DNA from: an uncultured SAR86 cluster bacterium | GTDB lineage: Bacteria; Pseudomonadota; Gammaproteobacteria; Magnimaribacterales; D2472 | Reading direction: 5' to 3' | DNA: 64,000 nt | NCBI GenBank assembly: GCA_902612915.1 | Contig: CACMFH010000001.1 | Coordinates: 62,001-126,000, forward strand | In this document: piece by piece, positions 43,033 through 51,292 of the stretch | How positions within the stretch are numbered: the stretch's first letter is position 1 | Layout: every line of letters starts with the position of its first letter | Notes under the pieces: generated by a model | Database searches by the model: none | What the model was told of the DNA's origin: nothing | What the model saw: only the letters and a program-made list of their open reading frames with translations | Position numbers and translations under genes: made by a program

Positions 43033-43981
43033 TATATTTGTTGCAGGCCATAATGGTATGGTTGGAAGGGCTGTTCATGAGAAGCTTAATAAAAATGGTC
43101 AAAATTCTATTTTCACTATTGATAGAAAATCTGTTGATTTAGCCAACCCTGAGCAATTTGAGGATTTTGTATTAGATAATAATATTAATGAGATTATTTT
43201 TTGTGCTGCCAAGGTTGGAGGTATAAAAGCAAATAATGACAATAAATTCGAATTCTTATATCAAAATTCTGTCATGCAAAATAATCTTTTCAATATCGTA
43301 AGGAAACATAAAATTAAAAAATTAACATTTCTTGGAAGTTCTTGTATATATCCTCGTGATTGCAAACAACCAATCAAAGAAGAATATATGTTAAGTGGTA
43401 GACTTGAAGAAACAAACGATGCATACGCCTTAGCAAAAATATCAGGTGTAAAATTTTGTGAAATTCTTAATCAATCAAATTCTTTCGATTGTCGAGCACT
43501 TATGCCAACAAATATTTATGGATATCATGATAATTTTTCCATTGATGACTCTCATGTAATACCTGGCTTGATAAGAAAATTCTATGAAGCTAAGAAAAAT
43601 AATAATAATAATGTAGAGATATGGGGAACAGGAAAACCTTATAGAGAATTTATGTTTTCAGAGGATTTAGGAGATGCTATCAGCTTTATTCATTCAATGA
43701 AAAAATCAGATTTTTATAAAATTACAGGCCCAAAATCTCTTATCAATGTTGGAAGTGGAGATGAAATGCAAATTAAAGATGTTGCAATAATGATAGCTGA
43801 TATATTTGATTTTAGAGGAAGCATTACTTTTAATTCATCCTATCCAGACGGCACACCAAGAAAAAGACTTGATTTATCTCTTTTAGACAAAACTGGATGG
43901 AAAAAAAAGCATTCTATTAAAGAGGGTTTAAAAAATACTGTTGATTGGTTTAGAGAGAATTTTAATTCAATAAGAAAATAA
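43022..43981 (+). CDS. fcl: GDP-L-fucose synthase
   Basis: A 319-residue GDP-4-keto-6-deoxy-mannose 3,5-epimerase/4-reductase (WcaG) that makes GDP-L-fucose. Motifs: AGHNGMVGRAV (NADP binding, residues 8-18), CAAKVGGIKANN, the active-site SSCIYPRDCKQPIKEEYML and the Tyr/Lys pair in DAYALAKISG (about 136-145), later PTNIYGYHDNF. It uses the product of Gmd at 45.5 kb. The cluster therefore competes for that intermediate between fucose and perosamine branches. Overlaps the preceding gene by 11 bases. Confidence 0.93.
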   Translation: MNNNIFVAGHNGMVGRAVHEKLNKNGQNSIFTIDRKSVDLANPEQFEDFVLDNNINEIIFCAAKVGGIKANNDNKFEFLYQNSVMQNNLFNIVRKHKIKKLTFLGSSCIYPRDCKQPIKEEYMLSGRLEETNDAYALAKISGVKFCEILNQSNSFDCRALMPTNIYGYHDNFSIDDSHVIPGLIRKFYEAKKNNNNNVEIWGTGKPYREFMFSEDLGDAISFIHSMKKSDFYKITGPKSLINVGSGDEMQIKDVAIMIADIFDFRGSITFNSSYPDGTPRKRLDLSLLDKTGWKKKHSIKEGLKNTVDWFRENFNSIRK

Positions 43982-43983
43982 AT

Positions 43984-44739
43984 ATGAAATTAAACTCTTT
44001 TTCAATCGTGATTCCTTCATTTAATGATCTAAGAATTTTAGAGACAATTAACTCTATAAACATGCAAAACTATCCTAGAAATAAAATTGAAATAATTATT
44101 TCTGATGGAGGTTCTGACAATATAGTCGTTGATAAAATTAAAACTGCTATCACTGAAAATGATAATTTATTGATTGAGAAAGATGAGGGCATATTTGATG
44201 GAATTAATAAAGGCCTTCAGAGGTCAAAAAATGAAATTATATTTGCGCTAGGAAGTGACGATAGATTTTGTTCAAAAAATGCTTTAACTTTAGTGAATGA
44301 GATTATTGAAAATGGCTCCGACTACGTTTGTTCAACAATAAAATATACAGATCAAAATTGGCAACCTATTAGAAACTGGAATGCAACAAAACCGTCTTTA
44401 TTGAATTTTATTTTTGGGAGACAAGTTGCTCATTTTGGCTATTTCGCAAAAAAATCAGTATACGAGTCAAATGGTTATTTTGATATTAATAGAACTGTTG
44501 CAGCAGATTTTGATTATTTTTTGAGATTATCAAAATCTAATTTTAAATGCGGACTTTTATTAGAGCATATCGTCGATATGAAATTGGGTGGTAACAGCAG
44601 TAAAAATTTTATAAATATATTAAAAGGAAATCTAGACATATTCAAAGCAGGATTTAAACATCTAGGACCCTTAATCTTTATACATTTTTTGTTTAAGCCA
44701 TTTTGGAAAGTTAGAGAATTTATAATCTCAAGATCATAA
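43984..44739 (+). CDS. Glycosyltransferase family 2
   Basis: A 251-residue GT-A glycosyltransferase. The fold starts FSIVIPSFNDLRILETINSI; EIIISDGGSDN follows and the D-x-D-like metal site is FALGSDDRF (about residues 89-97). The sequence EKDEGIFDGINKGLQ resembles WcaA/WcaE-like colanic acid transferases. The C-terminus has a basic amphipathic segment suggesting membrane association. It is 2 bases after fcl and 9 before another GT2. Donor and acceptor are unknown. Confidence 0.83.
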   Translation: MKLNSFSIVIPSFNDLRILETINSINMQNYPRNKIEIIISDGGSDNIVVDKIKTAITENDNLLIEKDEGIFDGINKGLQRSKNEIIFALGSDDRFCSKNALTLVNEIIENGSDYVCSTIKYTDQNWQPIRNWNATKPSLLNFIFGRQVAHFGYFAKKSVYESNGYFDINRTVAADFDYFLRLSKSNFKCGLLLEHIVDMKLGGNSSKNFINILKGNLDIFKAGFKHLGPLIFIHFLFKPFWKVREFIISRS

Positions 44740-44748
44740 AAGTCAATA

Positions 44749-45504
44749 ATGAATAATTTAAACATTATTACAGTTGTCAGAGATGATTTTAAAAATCTTA
44801 AGAAAACTTATCAGTCTATATGTAAGCTAATCTTAGCAGGAGCAAAATGGATTATTGTTGATGGTGGTAATGATGAAGAAACATTCAATTGGTGCATGAA
44901 CTTAAAATCAGCAAATTTAAAGTATATTAGAGAAAATGATTCAGGTATTTATGATGCAATGAATAAAGGAATAGGATTATCTGAAAAAGATTCGTATCTT
45001 TGGTTCTTAAACTCAGGAGATACAAACTTAATTGAAAAAGATCTCTTAGAAAGAAAAATTAATATAGCTCAGGATCACGAATGCTCTGTAATTAAATTTA
45101 ATTTAATGATTAATAAGAAAGTAAGGTCAGAAAATATTAATAAATCTTTTTTGATTTTTAATAGTCCCAACCATCAAAGCATTTTTGTAAAAAAAGAAAT
45201 ACACGACTTATTTTATGATGATTTAAAATTAGCAGGAGACTATGGTAATTTTCTTAATGTTTTTTTTAATAAAAATTATAAGCTACTTAGTGTTGATGAA
45301 GTAATCGTATCTTATGATATGGATGGTATCACTTCCCGAGATGATCAAAAAAATATAATTAGATTAGAAAGAATTAAATCAAGTTATAGAAGCTTCATTA
45401 AAAATAAAAAGCCATTTATATTATTAATGGTGTTAATACAGTCTATAATATATTTACCTTTTTTTTTGTTTCCAAACTTTAAAATAAAAAGGTTTAAAGA
45501 CTGA
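44749..45504 (+). CDS. Glycosyltransferase family 2
   Basis: A 251-residue GT-A glycosyltransferase related to the preceding gene: [47 protein letters not shown] and the metal site [10 protein letters not shown] (about residues 83-92). This resembles WcaE-type fucosyl/other transferases. The C-terminus has a hydrophobic helix ([19 protein letters not shown]) that may anchor it to the membrane. It ends 2 bases before gmd. Confidence 0.82.
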   Translation: MNNLNIITVVRDDFKNLKKTYQSICKLILAGAKWIIVDGGNDEETFNWCMNLKSANLKYIRENDSGIYDAMNKGIGLSEKDSYLWFLNSGDTNLIEKDLLERKINIAQDHECSVIKFNLMINKKVRSENINKSFLIFNSPNHQSIFVKKEIHDLFYDDLKLAGDYGNFLNVFFNKNYKLLSVDEVIVSYDMDGITSRDDQKNIIRLERIKSSYRSFIKNKKPFILLMVLIQSIIYLPFFLFPNFKIKRFKD

Positions 45505-45506
45505 GT

Positions 45507-46577
45507 ATGACAAAAGTAGCATTAATAACAGGAATTACTGGTCAAGATGGAGCCTATTTATCTGAGCTGCTTCTTGAAAAAGGTTATAAGGTTCATGGAA
45601 TAAAAAGAAGATCATCCTCAATCAATACCTCAAGGATTGACAAATTCTACGAAGGTCCAAAACATATTTCAGAGAATTTTAAGCTCCATTACGGAGACAT
45701 GGTAGATAGTACTAACTTAATAAAACTTGTTTCTGAGATAAAACCTGATGAAATATATAATCTCGCTGCACAAAGCCATGTTGCTGTGAGTTTTGAAACT
45801 CCTGAATATACTGGTGAAGCAGATGCCCTGGGTGTTTTAAAAATTCTAGAAGCAGTAAGAATGTCAAATTTAACTAATAAAACAAAATTTTATCAGGCTT
45901 CAACATCAGAACTTTACGGACTTGTTCAAGAAATACCTCAAAAAGAGACAACCCCATTTTATCCTAGGAGTCCATACGGAGTTGCAAAACTTTATGGATA
46001 TTGGATTACAAAAAACTACAGAGAGGCATATAACATGTTTGCTTGTAACGGTATTTTGTTCAATCATGAAAGTCCCTTAAGAGGTGAAACATTTGTAACC
46101 AGAAAGATCACAATTGGCTTAAGTAAGATTATCAATGGATCTGATGATTTATTATTAATGGGTAACTTAAATTCAAAAAGAGACTGGGGTCATGCAAAAG
46201 ATTATGTAGAGGGTATGTGGTTAATGCTTCAACAGGACAAGCCAGATGATTATGTTTTAGCGACTAATAAACAATATTCCATAAGAGATTTTATAGAAAT
46301 TTGCCTTGAGCATTGTGGCAGTAAAATTGTATGGGAAGGTGATGGAGAAAACGAAGTCGGAATAATTTCTAAGTCTTCAAAAAAATACAAAAATTTGCAT
46401 GAAGGTAAAACTATAGTGAAAGTAAGTAGCGTATATTATAGGCCTGCCGAGGTTGAAACTTTGTTAGGTGACTTTTCTAAGGCTAAAAGTGAACTGGGAT
46501 GGGAGCCAAAGTATAATATTTATGATTTAGCTAAAGAAATGATGGAAAGTGATATTAATTTAAATTCTAATCATTAA
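45507..46577 (+). CDS. gmd: GDP-mannose 4,6-dehydratase
   Basis: A 356-residue extended SDR converting GDP-mannose to GDP-4-keto-6-deoxymannose. Motifs: [20 protein letters not shown] (residues 5-24), [47 protein letters not shown] and [15 protein letters not shown] (catalytic Tyr/Lys), then [17 protein letters not shown]. These are diagnostic of Gmd. Length matches (about 350-370). Its product is the branch point for GDP-L-fucose and GDP-perosamine. Confidence 0.96.
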   Translation: MTKVALITGITGQDGAYLSELLLEKGYKVHGIKRRSSSINTSRIDKFYEGPKHISENFKLHYGDMVDSTNLIKLVSEIKPDEIYNLAAQSHVAVSFETPEYTGEADALGVLKILEAVRMSNLTNKTKFYQASTSELYGLVQEIPQKETTPFYPRSPYGVAKLYGYWITKNYREAYNMFACNGILFNHESPLRGETFVTRKITIGLSKIINGSDDLLLMGNLNSKRDWGHAKDYVEGMWLMLQQDKPDDYVLATNKQYSIRDFIEICLEHCGSKIVWEGDGENEVGIISKSSKKYKNLHEGKTIVKVSSVYYRPAEVETLLGDFSKAKSELGWEPKYNIYDLAKEMMESDINLNSNH

Positions 46578-47645
46578 GTGAAGCAACTCTTAAGCTTTAA
46601 AGAAGTTAAAAATCCACTAATATTTTTCCTTATTTTTTTTCCATATGTTACTTTTGGCATTTTTTCATCTGATACAAGTCCATTTTACTTATTATTAATT
46701 GCATTCTTAATTTTCTTACGATCAAGTTATTCTAGATTAGGATTGTTTAAGGCAGCTCTTTTTACATTTATTATTTTATTAATTGATTTTGTTATAACAA
46801 CAGAAATAGACATATTAAAATTCTGCGCTACAGTTATTATTGCTGAATCATGTTTTCATTATGGTAGACTTTTGACATATAGCATTTCGTATAAATTAAT
46901 TCTTTTTTTATCAGTCATATGGCTTTCTTCTGGTTTAATTACTCTTTTTCAACCAGATTTTTTTTCTTTTTTATTTTATCGTGTTGGATACAATTCAGAA
47001 ATCTCTGGAGCAATTCGAGGAGCTCCTGGTCTTACTCCTGAGCCTTCATATTATGGTATTGCATCTGCTTTTTTATATGCATTTGCAATGCAAACAAAGA
47101 TTAATAGAACTGGAAATAAAACTCTTGACTTGCCGTCATTAATTTTTGGAATATCTGTTTTATTGTCTCTATCTCTATATGGGTTAGCAGTTTTAGGTGT
47201 ACTAGCTTTTAAATACAATAGATATTTATCTATTTTATTTCTAATCCTGGGACTATTTATTTTAACTTATATTGATACAACATTTGCAAGACTTACTTTA
47301 ATATTGGCTGATGCTATTGCATCCGGTGGCTCATCTCTGCTAGAAGACAACTCAATAATGTATAGATTATCAAATTTCATTTTAATTTATGAAATTATAA
47401 CTACTGACTCTTCAGGCACATCTGCATTAACAAGTGGTATAACTGTTTTATTTGCAAATTATGGATTATTGGCATTTTTGCTTATTTCTTTGATGTTCTT
47501 ATTATCCAGCTGGGGCAGCACTGTCCTGAGGTTATCATCTAACTTATTCTTTTTACCTCTAATAATAGTGATGTTTTTCATTGGGCCTTTATCAAATCCT
47601 TATTTTTGGATTTATTTAGGCTCAAGTTTTAGTGAAAAGAGATAA
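46578..47645 (+). CDS. Probable O-antigen polymerase (Wzy-like)
   Basis: A 355-residue integral membrane protein with about 9-10 hydrophobic helices and one larger central loop carrying RGAPGLTPEPSYYGIASAF (about residues 145-163), a pattern like the EPS/Arg motif of Wzy polymerases. It sits in a cluster with wzx and wzz and without another candidate polymerase, which is the main support. Start is GTG 46578, immediately after the gmd stop. It overlaps the next glycosyltransferase by 14 bases. Wzy sequences diverge widely, so the call rests on topology, motif and context. Confidence 0.7.
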   Translation: MKQLLSFKEVKNPLIFFLIFFPYVTFGIFSSDTSPFYLLLIAFLIFLRSSYSRLGLFKAALFTFIILLIDFVITTEIDILKFCATVIIAESCFHYGRLLTYSISYKLILFLSVIWLSSGLITLFQPDFFSFLFYRVGYNSEISGAIRGAPGLTPEPSYYGIASAFLYAFAMQTKINRTGNKTLDLPSLIFGISVLLSLSLYGLAVLGVLAFKYNRYLSILFLILGLFILTYIDTTFARLTLILADAIASGGSSLLEDNSIMYRLSNFILIYEIITTDSSGTSALTSGITVLFANYGLLAFLLISLMFLLSSWGSTVLRLSSNLFFLPLIIVMFFIGPLSNPYFWIYLGSSFSEKR

Positions 47646-48510
47646 AGTGAAATTTTCCATTATCACACCAGCCAAACAAATAGATGATTTTACAAAAATG
47701 GCCATTGATTCTGTTCAATCACAAACAATTAGATCTTTATTTGAACACATAATAATAATTGATGATCAAAATAGTAATTTGCCAGAGAATCACAAATATG
47801 AAAATTATTCTATCAAGTACCTTAGGTCTAAAAGAACTATGGGGCCTTCATCATCAAGAAATGAGGGAATCTCAATTGCAAAAGGAGAAATTATATGTTT
47901 CTTAGACTCTGATGATTTATGGACAAAAAATTATCTACAGGAACTTGAAAAAATTTTTGACTCAAAAAAAGAAGTTGACGCAGTCTCAGTAGGTGGATAT
48001 AAATTTGGTGACAATAGCAGTAATGGACTTATTACTACATGGCAAAAAGAGGGTTTGTTATCGCGAAATGCAATTTCATGGAATGCTATAGGCTGCCCTT
48101 CAGGATTCAGTTTTAGATACTCATTAAAAAAACTTGCAATTTTTGAAGAAAATCTGAGATGGTGTGAGGATTATCTATTTTATCTTAACCTAATGAAAAA
48201 ACCTGACTTACAAATTTACAGATCGAATGACCTTAATTATTGGTACAGAATTTCTAATACTCAAGTTACACATCAGCCAAAACGTTCGATGTTAGAGAAT
48301 TCAAGAAAAGTTTTTGCAGAAATTTTTAAGCAAAATATTCGCAATTCTATTAATTTTAAATATTCGATAAATGTATATCTTCAATCAAAAAGATCATTCA
48401 ATAAAGCAATAGGAAAAATTGTGTTGCCATATACGATTTTGCTTACTATCATCTCTCCAGGATGGTTTATAGGCACAATGGTGAAAATTCTTAAAACTAA
48501 AAGGCAATAA
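47632..48510 (+). CDS. Glycosyltransferase family 2
   Basis: A 292-residue GT-A glycosyltransferase: KFSIITPAKQIDDFTKMAID, IIIIDDQNSN, SSSRNEGISIAKGEIICFL and the metal-binding DSDDLW (about residues 86-91). The C-terminal region (PYTILLTIISPGWFIGTMV) has a hydrophobic segment for membrane association. GTG 47632 overlaps the polymerase gene by 14 bases; GTG 47647, just past that stop, is an alternative start that would begin at KFSIIT. Acceptor and donor unknown. Confidence 0.83.
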   Translation: MKRDKVKFSIITPAKQIDDFTKMAIDSVQSQTIRSLFEHIIIIDDQNSNLPENHKYENYSIKYLRSKRTMGPSSSRNEGISIAKGEIICFLDSDDLWTKNYLQELEKIFDSKKEVDAVSVGGYKFGDNSSNGLITTWQKEGLLSRNAISWNAIGCPSGFSFRYSLKKLAIFEENLRWCEDYLFYLNLMKKPDLQIYRSNDLNYWYRISNTQVTHQPKRSMLENSRKVFAEIFKQNIRNSINFKYSINVYLQSKRSFNKAIGKIVLPYTILLTIISPGWFIGTMVKILKTKRQ

Positions 48511-48514
48511 TATT

Positions 48515-49465
48515 ATGAATTCTAGAATATCTATTATTGGTGGAAACGGTTTTTTAGGATCAAAATTAAAAGAGGTATTCAAGCAATCTGATATTAACTT
48601 CGCCTCTTTTGATATTAATAACAAAAATGAAAATGATAATTACTTTGATATAACTTCACCAGATGACTGTAATAAATTAAATAATTCAGAGATTTGGATT
48701 AATTTAGCTGCTGTTCACAGAGACGATGAACCGAAAGAGCTATATGATTTAGTAAATGTAAAAGGTGCAAAAAATTTATGCCATGCTGCAGATAAGTTTG
48801 ATGTAAAAACTATTATTTTTACAAGCTCTGTTGCCATTTATGGCTTTGCACCTGAGGGTACTGATGAGACAGGCCAAGCAAATTATTTCAATGATTATGG
48901 AAGAACTAAATATCTTGCAGAAAATATATATATTAATTGGTATAACAAAGATCCTGAAAATAGGAACCTAATAATCATAAGACCAACTGTAATATTTGGA
49001 GAGGGTAATAGGGGCAATGTCTATAATTTATTTAAACAAATTGCTTCAAAGAAATTTATCATGATTGGTAATGGAAAGAACATCAAATCTATGGCGTATG
49101 TAGATAATGTAGCAGAATTTATTAAATTTTCTTTGTCATTTAAGAAAAATCTTCATATATACAATTACATAGACAAACCTGATCTAGATATGAATACTTT
49201 GGTCAAGATGACCCGTAAAATTTTATTTGAAAAGAATAATGTTGGTTTTAGACTTCCATCTTTTCTGGGAATTTTTATTGGCAAATTAGCTGATTATGTA
49301 TCAATATTAATTAGAAAAAAAATCCCAATAAGTAGCATAAGGGTCGAAAAATTTATGAAAACTACAAGTTTTAATTCATCAATAAAAAAAACAGGATTTG
49401 TTGCACCAATCTCTATGAAAGATGCTTTAACAAAAACTATTAGTTACGAGTTTTTAAAAAAATAA
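48515..49465 (+). CDS. NAD-dependent epimerase/dehydratase (extended SDR)
   Basis: A 316-residue sugar-nucleotide-type SDR. The cofactor motif is IIGGNGFLGSKL (residues 7-18), followed by NLAAVHRDDEP, the catalytic Ser in FTSSVAIYGFAPEG and Tyr/Lys in DYGRTKYLAENIY (about 130-142). Sequence resembles reductases/epimerases that end O-antigen clusters (WbpV/WbpK-like), but I cannot assign a substrate. The C-terminal ~80 residues contain a hydrophobic stretch (LPSFLGIFIGKLADYVSILI). It is the last gene of the cluster before pdxH. Confidence 0.78.
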   Translation: MNSRISIIGGNGFLGSKLKEVFKQSDINFASFDINNKNENDNYFDITSPDDCNKLNNSEIWINLAAVHRDDEPKELYDLVNVKGAKNLCHAADKFDVKTIIFTSSVAIYGFAPEGTDETGQANYFNDYGRTKYLAENIYINWYNKDPENRNLIIIRPTVIFGEGNRGNVYNLFKQIASKKFIMIGNGKNIKSMAYVDNVAEFIKFSLSFKKNLHIYNYIDKPDLDMNTLVKMTRKILFEKNNVGFRLPSFLGIFIGKLADYVSILIRKKIPISSIRVEKFMKTTSFNSSIKKTGFVAPISMKDALTKTISYEFLKK

Positions 49466-49483
49466 ATTACAATACTTGTTAAA

Positions 49484-50083
49484 ATGATATCAATATTTAA
49501 TCTTGAAAAATCTCCACCTTATGAAAAGTTCCAAAAACTTTATGACGACGCAATTAAATTAAAACAGCCCTCAATCGAAGCTATATGTATATCTTCATAT
49601 TCTAAAAATTTAAGTTTGGTAGATTCGAGATTTGTTAATCTTAAGTACGTTAGAGAGAATGAATGGATTTTCTTTTCAAACTATAATTCTGTTAAAGCTA
49701 TGCAGTTTGACGAGCATAACCAAATATCTGCATGTATGTATTGGCATAAAACTGATACTCAAATTCGTTTAAAAGCAAAAATTAAAAAATCTGATAAAAA
49801 TTTTTCTGACAATCACTACATCAAAAGAGAAATTTCAAAAAATGCATTAGCTCATAGCTCCAATCAATCGAAAATAATTAACAGTTATGATGATGTAAAA
49901 AATAAGTATGCAAAATGTCTCAATGATGAAAATCTCCTAATAAAAAGACCTGAATATTGGGGAGGTTATAGCTTCGTACCATATCAAATTGAATTTTGGG
50001 TAGGAAATCCAAACAGATTAAATTATAGAGAAATGCATGAAATGGTTGACGAAAGCTGGACAAAAACAATACTGGAACCATGA
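49484..50083 (+). CDS. pdxH: Pyridoxamine 5'-phosphate oxidase
   Basis: A 199-residue FMN split-barrel protein of the PdxH family, oxidising pyridoxine/pyridoxamine 5'-phosphate to PLP. Recognisable are SLVDSRFVNLKYV, WIFFSNYNSVKAMQFDEH, MYWHKTDTQIRLKAKI and the C-terminal YQIEFWVGNPNRLNYREMH. The sequence is somewhat divergent: the usual R-x-V-L-L-K segment reads RFVNLKYV. It begins 18 bases after the polysaccharide cluster and is the first housekeeping gene on that side. Confidence 0.85.
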   Translation: MISIFNLEKSPPYEKFQKLYDDAIKLKQPSIEAICISSYSKNLSLVDSRFVNLKYVRENEWIFFSNYNSVKAMQFDEHNQISACMYWHKTDTQIRLKAKIKKSDKNFSDNHYIKREISKNALAHSSNQSKIINSYDDVKNKYAKCLNDENLLIKRPEYWGGYSFVPYQIEFWVGNPNRLNYREMHEMVDESWTKTILEP

Positions 50084-50096
50084 ATTTAAATTATAT

Positions 50097-50131
50097 TTGC
50101 CAAAAAAATGATTTAGTTTAAAATTCACATT
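50097..50131 (+). promoter_or_regulatory. Promoter of the infC operon
   Basis: TTGCCA at 50097-50102 and TAAAAT at 50119-50124, separated by 16 bases, make a good sigma-70 promoter with one mismatch in each hexamer. Transcription would start near 50131. A tiny ORF starts 8 bases later (50139) and infC at 50176. An AT-only inverted repeat (TTTAAAAT at 50117-50124, ATTTTAAA at 50129-50136) overlaps the start point. Confidence 0.55.
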
Positions 50132-50138
50132 TTAAATC

Positions 50139-50180
50139 ATGTACAAAGGTTCTAGATTTAGAAAATATAAAAAAAATTAA
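50139..50180 (+). CDS. Possible 13-residue upstream ORF overlapping the infC start
   Basis: ATG 50139 opens a short frame, MYKGSRFRKYKKN, ending at TAA 50178-50180. The stop overlaps the infC ATT start (50176-50178) by one base, so a ribosome ending here is exactly placed to restart on infC. The peptide is very basic (six Lys/Arg of 13). There is no SD and the ORF begins about 8 bases from the predicted mRNA 5' end. Conservation is untested, so it may be chance. Confidence 0.35.
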   Translation: MYKGSRFRKYKKN

Positions 50181-50721
50181 GGGTAACAACATAGCAAGTT
50201 CAAAAAAAAATATAACTCCAATTAATGAAAAAATTAAGGCTGATGAGATTATGCTCATTAGTTCTTCTGGAGAAAAGCTAGGCCTTATGTCTTTAAAACA
50301 AGCTCTAGAATCAGCTCAATCATCCTCTTTAGATCTTGTACAAGTATCTCCTTCAGATGCAAGCCCAATTGTTTGCAAACTTTTAGATTATGGAAAACAT
50401 CTTTTTGATAAGAAAAAAAGCATATCATCTTCAAAAGTAAAAGTTAAAAGAAATACTACTAAAGAAATAAAGTTTAGACCCTCAACAGACACAGGTGATT
50501 ACAATATAAAATTAAAAAAAATTAAAGGCTTTATTCTTGACGGAGATAAGACTAAAATAACCGTCCGTTTTAGAGGAAGAGAAATTCTCAATAGTGATAT
50601 GGGACTAGATTTATTAAAAAGGCTTAAAGAAGAGTTAAGTGATATATCTCAAGTTGACCAAGAGCCATCCTTAGAGGGAAGACAGTTATTGATGGTTTTA
50701 TCTCCTTTAAAAAAGAAATAG
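50176..50721 (+). CDS. infC: Translation initiation factor IF-3
   Basis: A 181-residue IF-3. The N-domain contains ITPINEKIKADEIML and LDLVQVSPSDASPIVCKLLD with YGKHLFDKKK; the C-domain contains KEIKFRPSTDTGDYNIKLKK and the conserved VRFRGREILNSDMG. The start is ATT 50176, reading I-K-G-N-N-I, aligned with E. coli infC whose AUU start reads I-K-G-G-K-R. An in-frame stop at 50119 excludes longer forms, and a start at ATG 50251 would cut off the conserved N-terminus. In E. coli IF-3 rejects its own non-canonical start, giving autoregulation. No GGAG-like SD lies before ATT. Followed by rpmI, rplT. Confidence 0.93.
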   Translation: MKGNNIASSKKNITPINEKIKADEIMLISSSGEKLGLMSLKQALESAQSSSLDLVQVSPSDASPIVCKLLDYGKHLFDKKKSISSSKVKVKRNTTKEIKFRPSTDTGDYNIKLKKIKGFILDGDKTKITVRFRGREILNSDMGLDLLKRLKEELSDISQVDQEPSLEGRQLLMVLSPLKKK

Positions 50722-50738
50722 ATTTAAACTAATAAAAA

Positions 50739-50933
50739 ATGGGATACAAATTAAAAACACATTCAGGGGCTTCAAAACGTTTTAAAAGAACAGGAACTTC
50801 TGTTAAAAGTAAAAGTGCAAATAGAAATCATATTCTCACAAAACAGAGCACTAAAAGAAAAAGACATAACAGAGGTCTTAATAAATTAAGTGGGACTGTT
50901 TTAAAAATGGCTTCAAAACTAATTGGAAAATAA
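50739..50933 (+). CDS. rpmI: 50S ribosomal protein L35
   Basis: A 64-residue very basic ribosomal protein with the L35 start [39 protein letters not shown] and C-terminal core. Length is standard (64-66). It lies 17 bases after infC and 2 before rplT, the conserved infC-rpmI-rplT block. Confidence 0.96.
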   Translation: MGYKLKTHSGASKRFKRTGTSVKSKSANRNHILTKQSTKRKRHNRGLNKLSGTVLKMASKLIGK

Positions 50934-50935
50934 TT

Positions 50936-51283
50936 ATGCCTAGAGTAACAAAATCATTAACCGCCAGGTCAAAACATAAAAAGGTACTGAGTTCCACTAA
51001 AGGACATTATGGAGCTCGAAGTAGATTATTTAAGACTGCTAAACAATCTAAAATCAAAGCATTGCAATACGCATTTAGAGATAGGAAAAATAAAAAAAGG
51101 TCATTAAGAGCTTTATGGATTTCTAGAATCAATGCAGGCTCAAGAGAAATGAGCATCCCATATTCAAGGTTGATAAGATCTCTTGATGAAAAGAACATAA
51201 TTTTAAATAGAAAAATTTTGTCAGATTTAGCAGTTTCAGATAATTCAACTTTTAGAAAGGTTGTAGATATAGCAGTTAATTAA
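50936..51283 (+). CDS. rplT: 50S ribosomal protein L20
   Basis: A 115-residue L20, needed early in 50S assembly and, in E. coli, a repressor of its own operon. Motifs: RVTKSLTARSKHKKVLSSTKGHYGARSRLFKTAKQ and the RALWISRINAGSREM segment. The N-terminal sequence has fewer Arg-rich residues than E. coli but matches. The next gene, pheS, starts after 9 bases, and an in-frame stop lies immediately before it. Confidence 0.96.
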   Translation: MPRVTKSLTARSKHKKVLSSTKGHYGARSRLFKTAKQSKIKALQYAFRDRKNKKRSLRALWISRINAGSREMSIPYSRLIRSLDEKNIILNRKILSDLAVSDNSTFRKVVDIAVN

Positions 51284-51292
51284 TAATGTTGA

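Noticed and set aside
30934-49465. Integrase, transposase or IS ends bordering the glycan cluster
   Set aside because: No such genes or repeats were seen at either border; the tRNA-Leu position is only suggestive.
50117-50136. AT-only inverted repeat before infC as a terminator for pdxH
   Set aside because: It has no GC pairs, so the hairpin would be unstable; it overlaps the probable -10.
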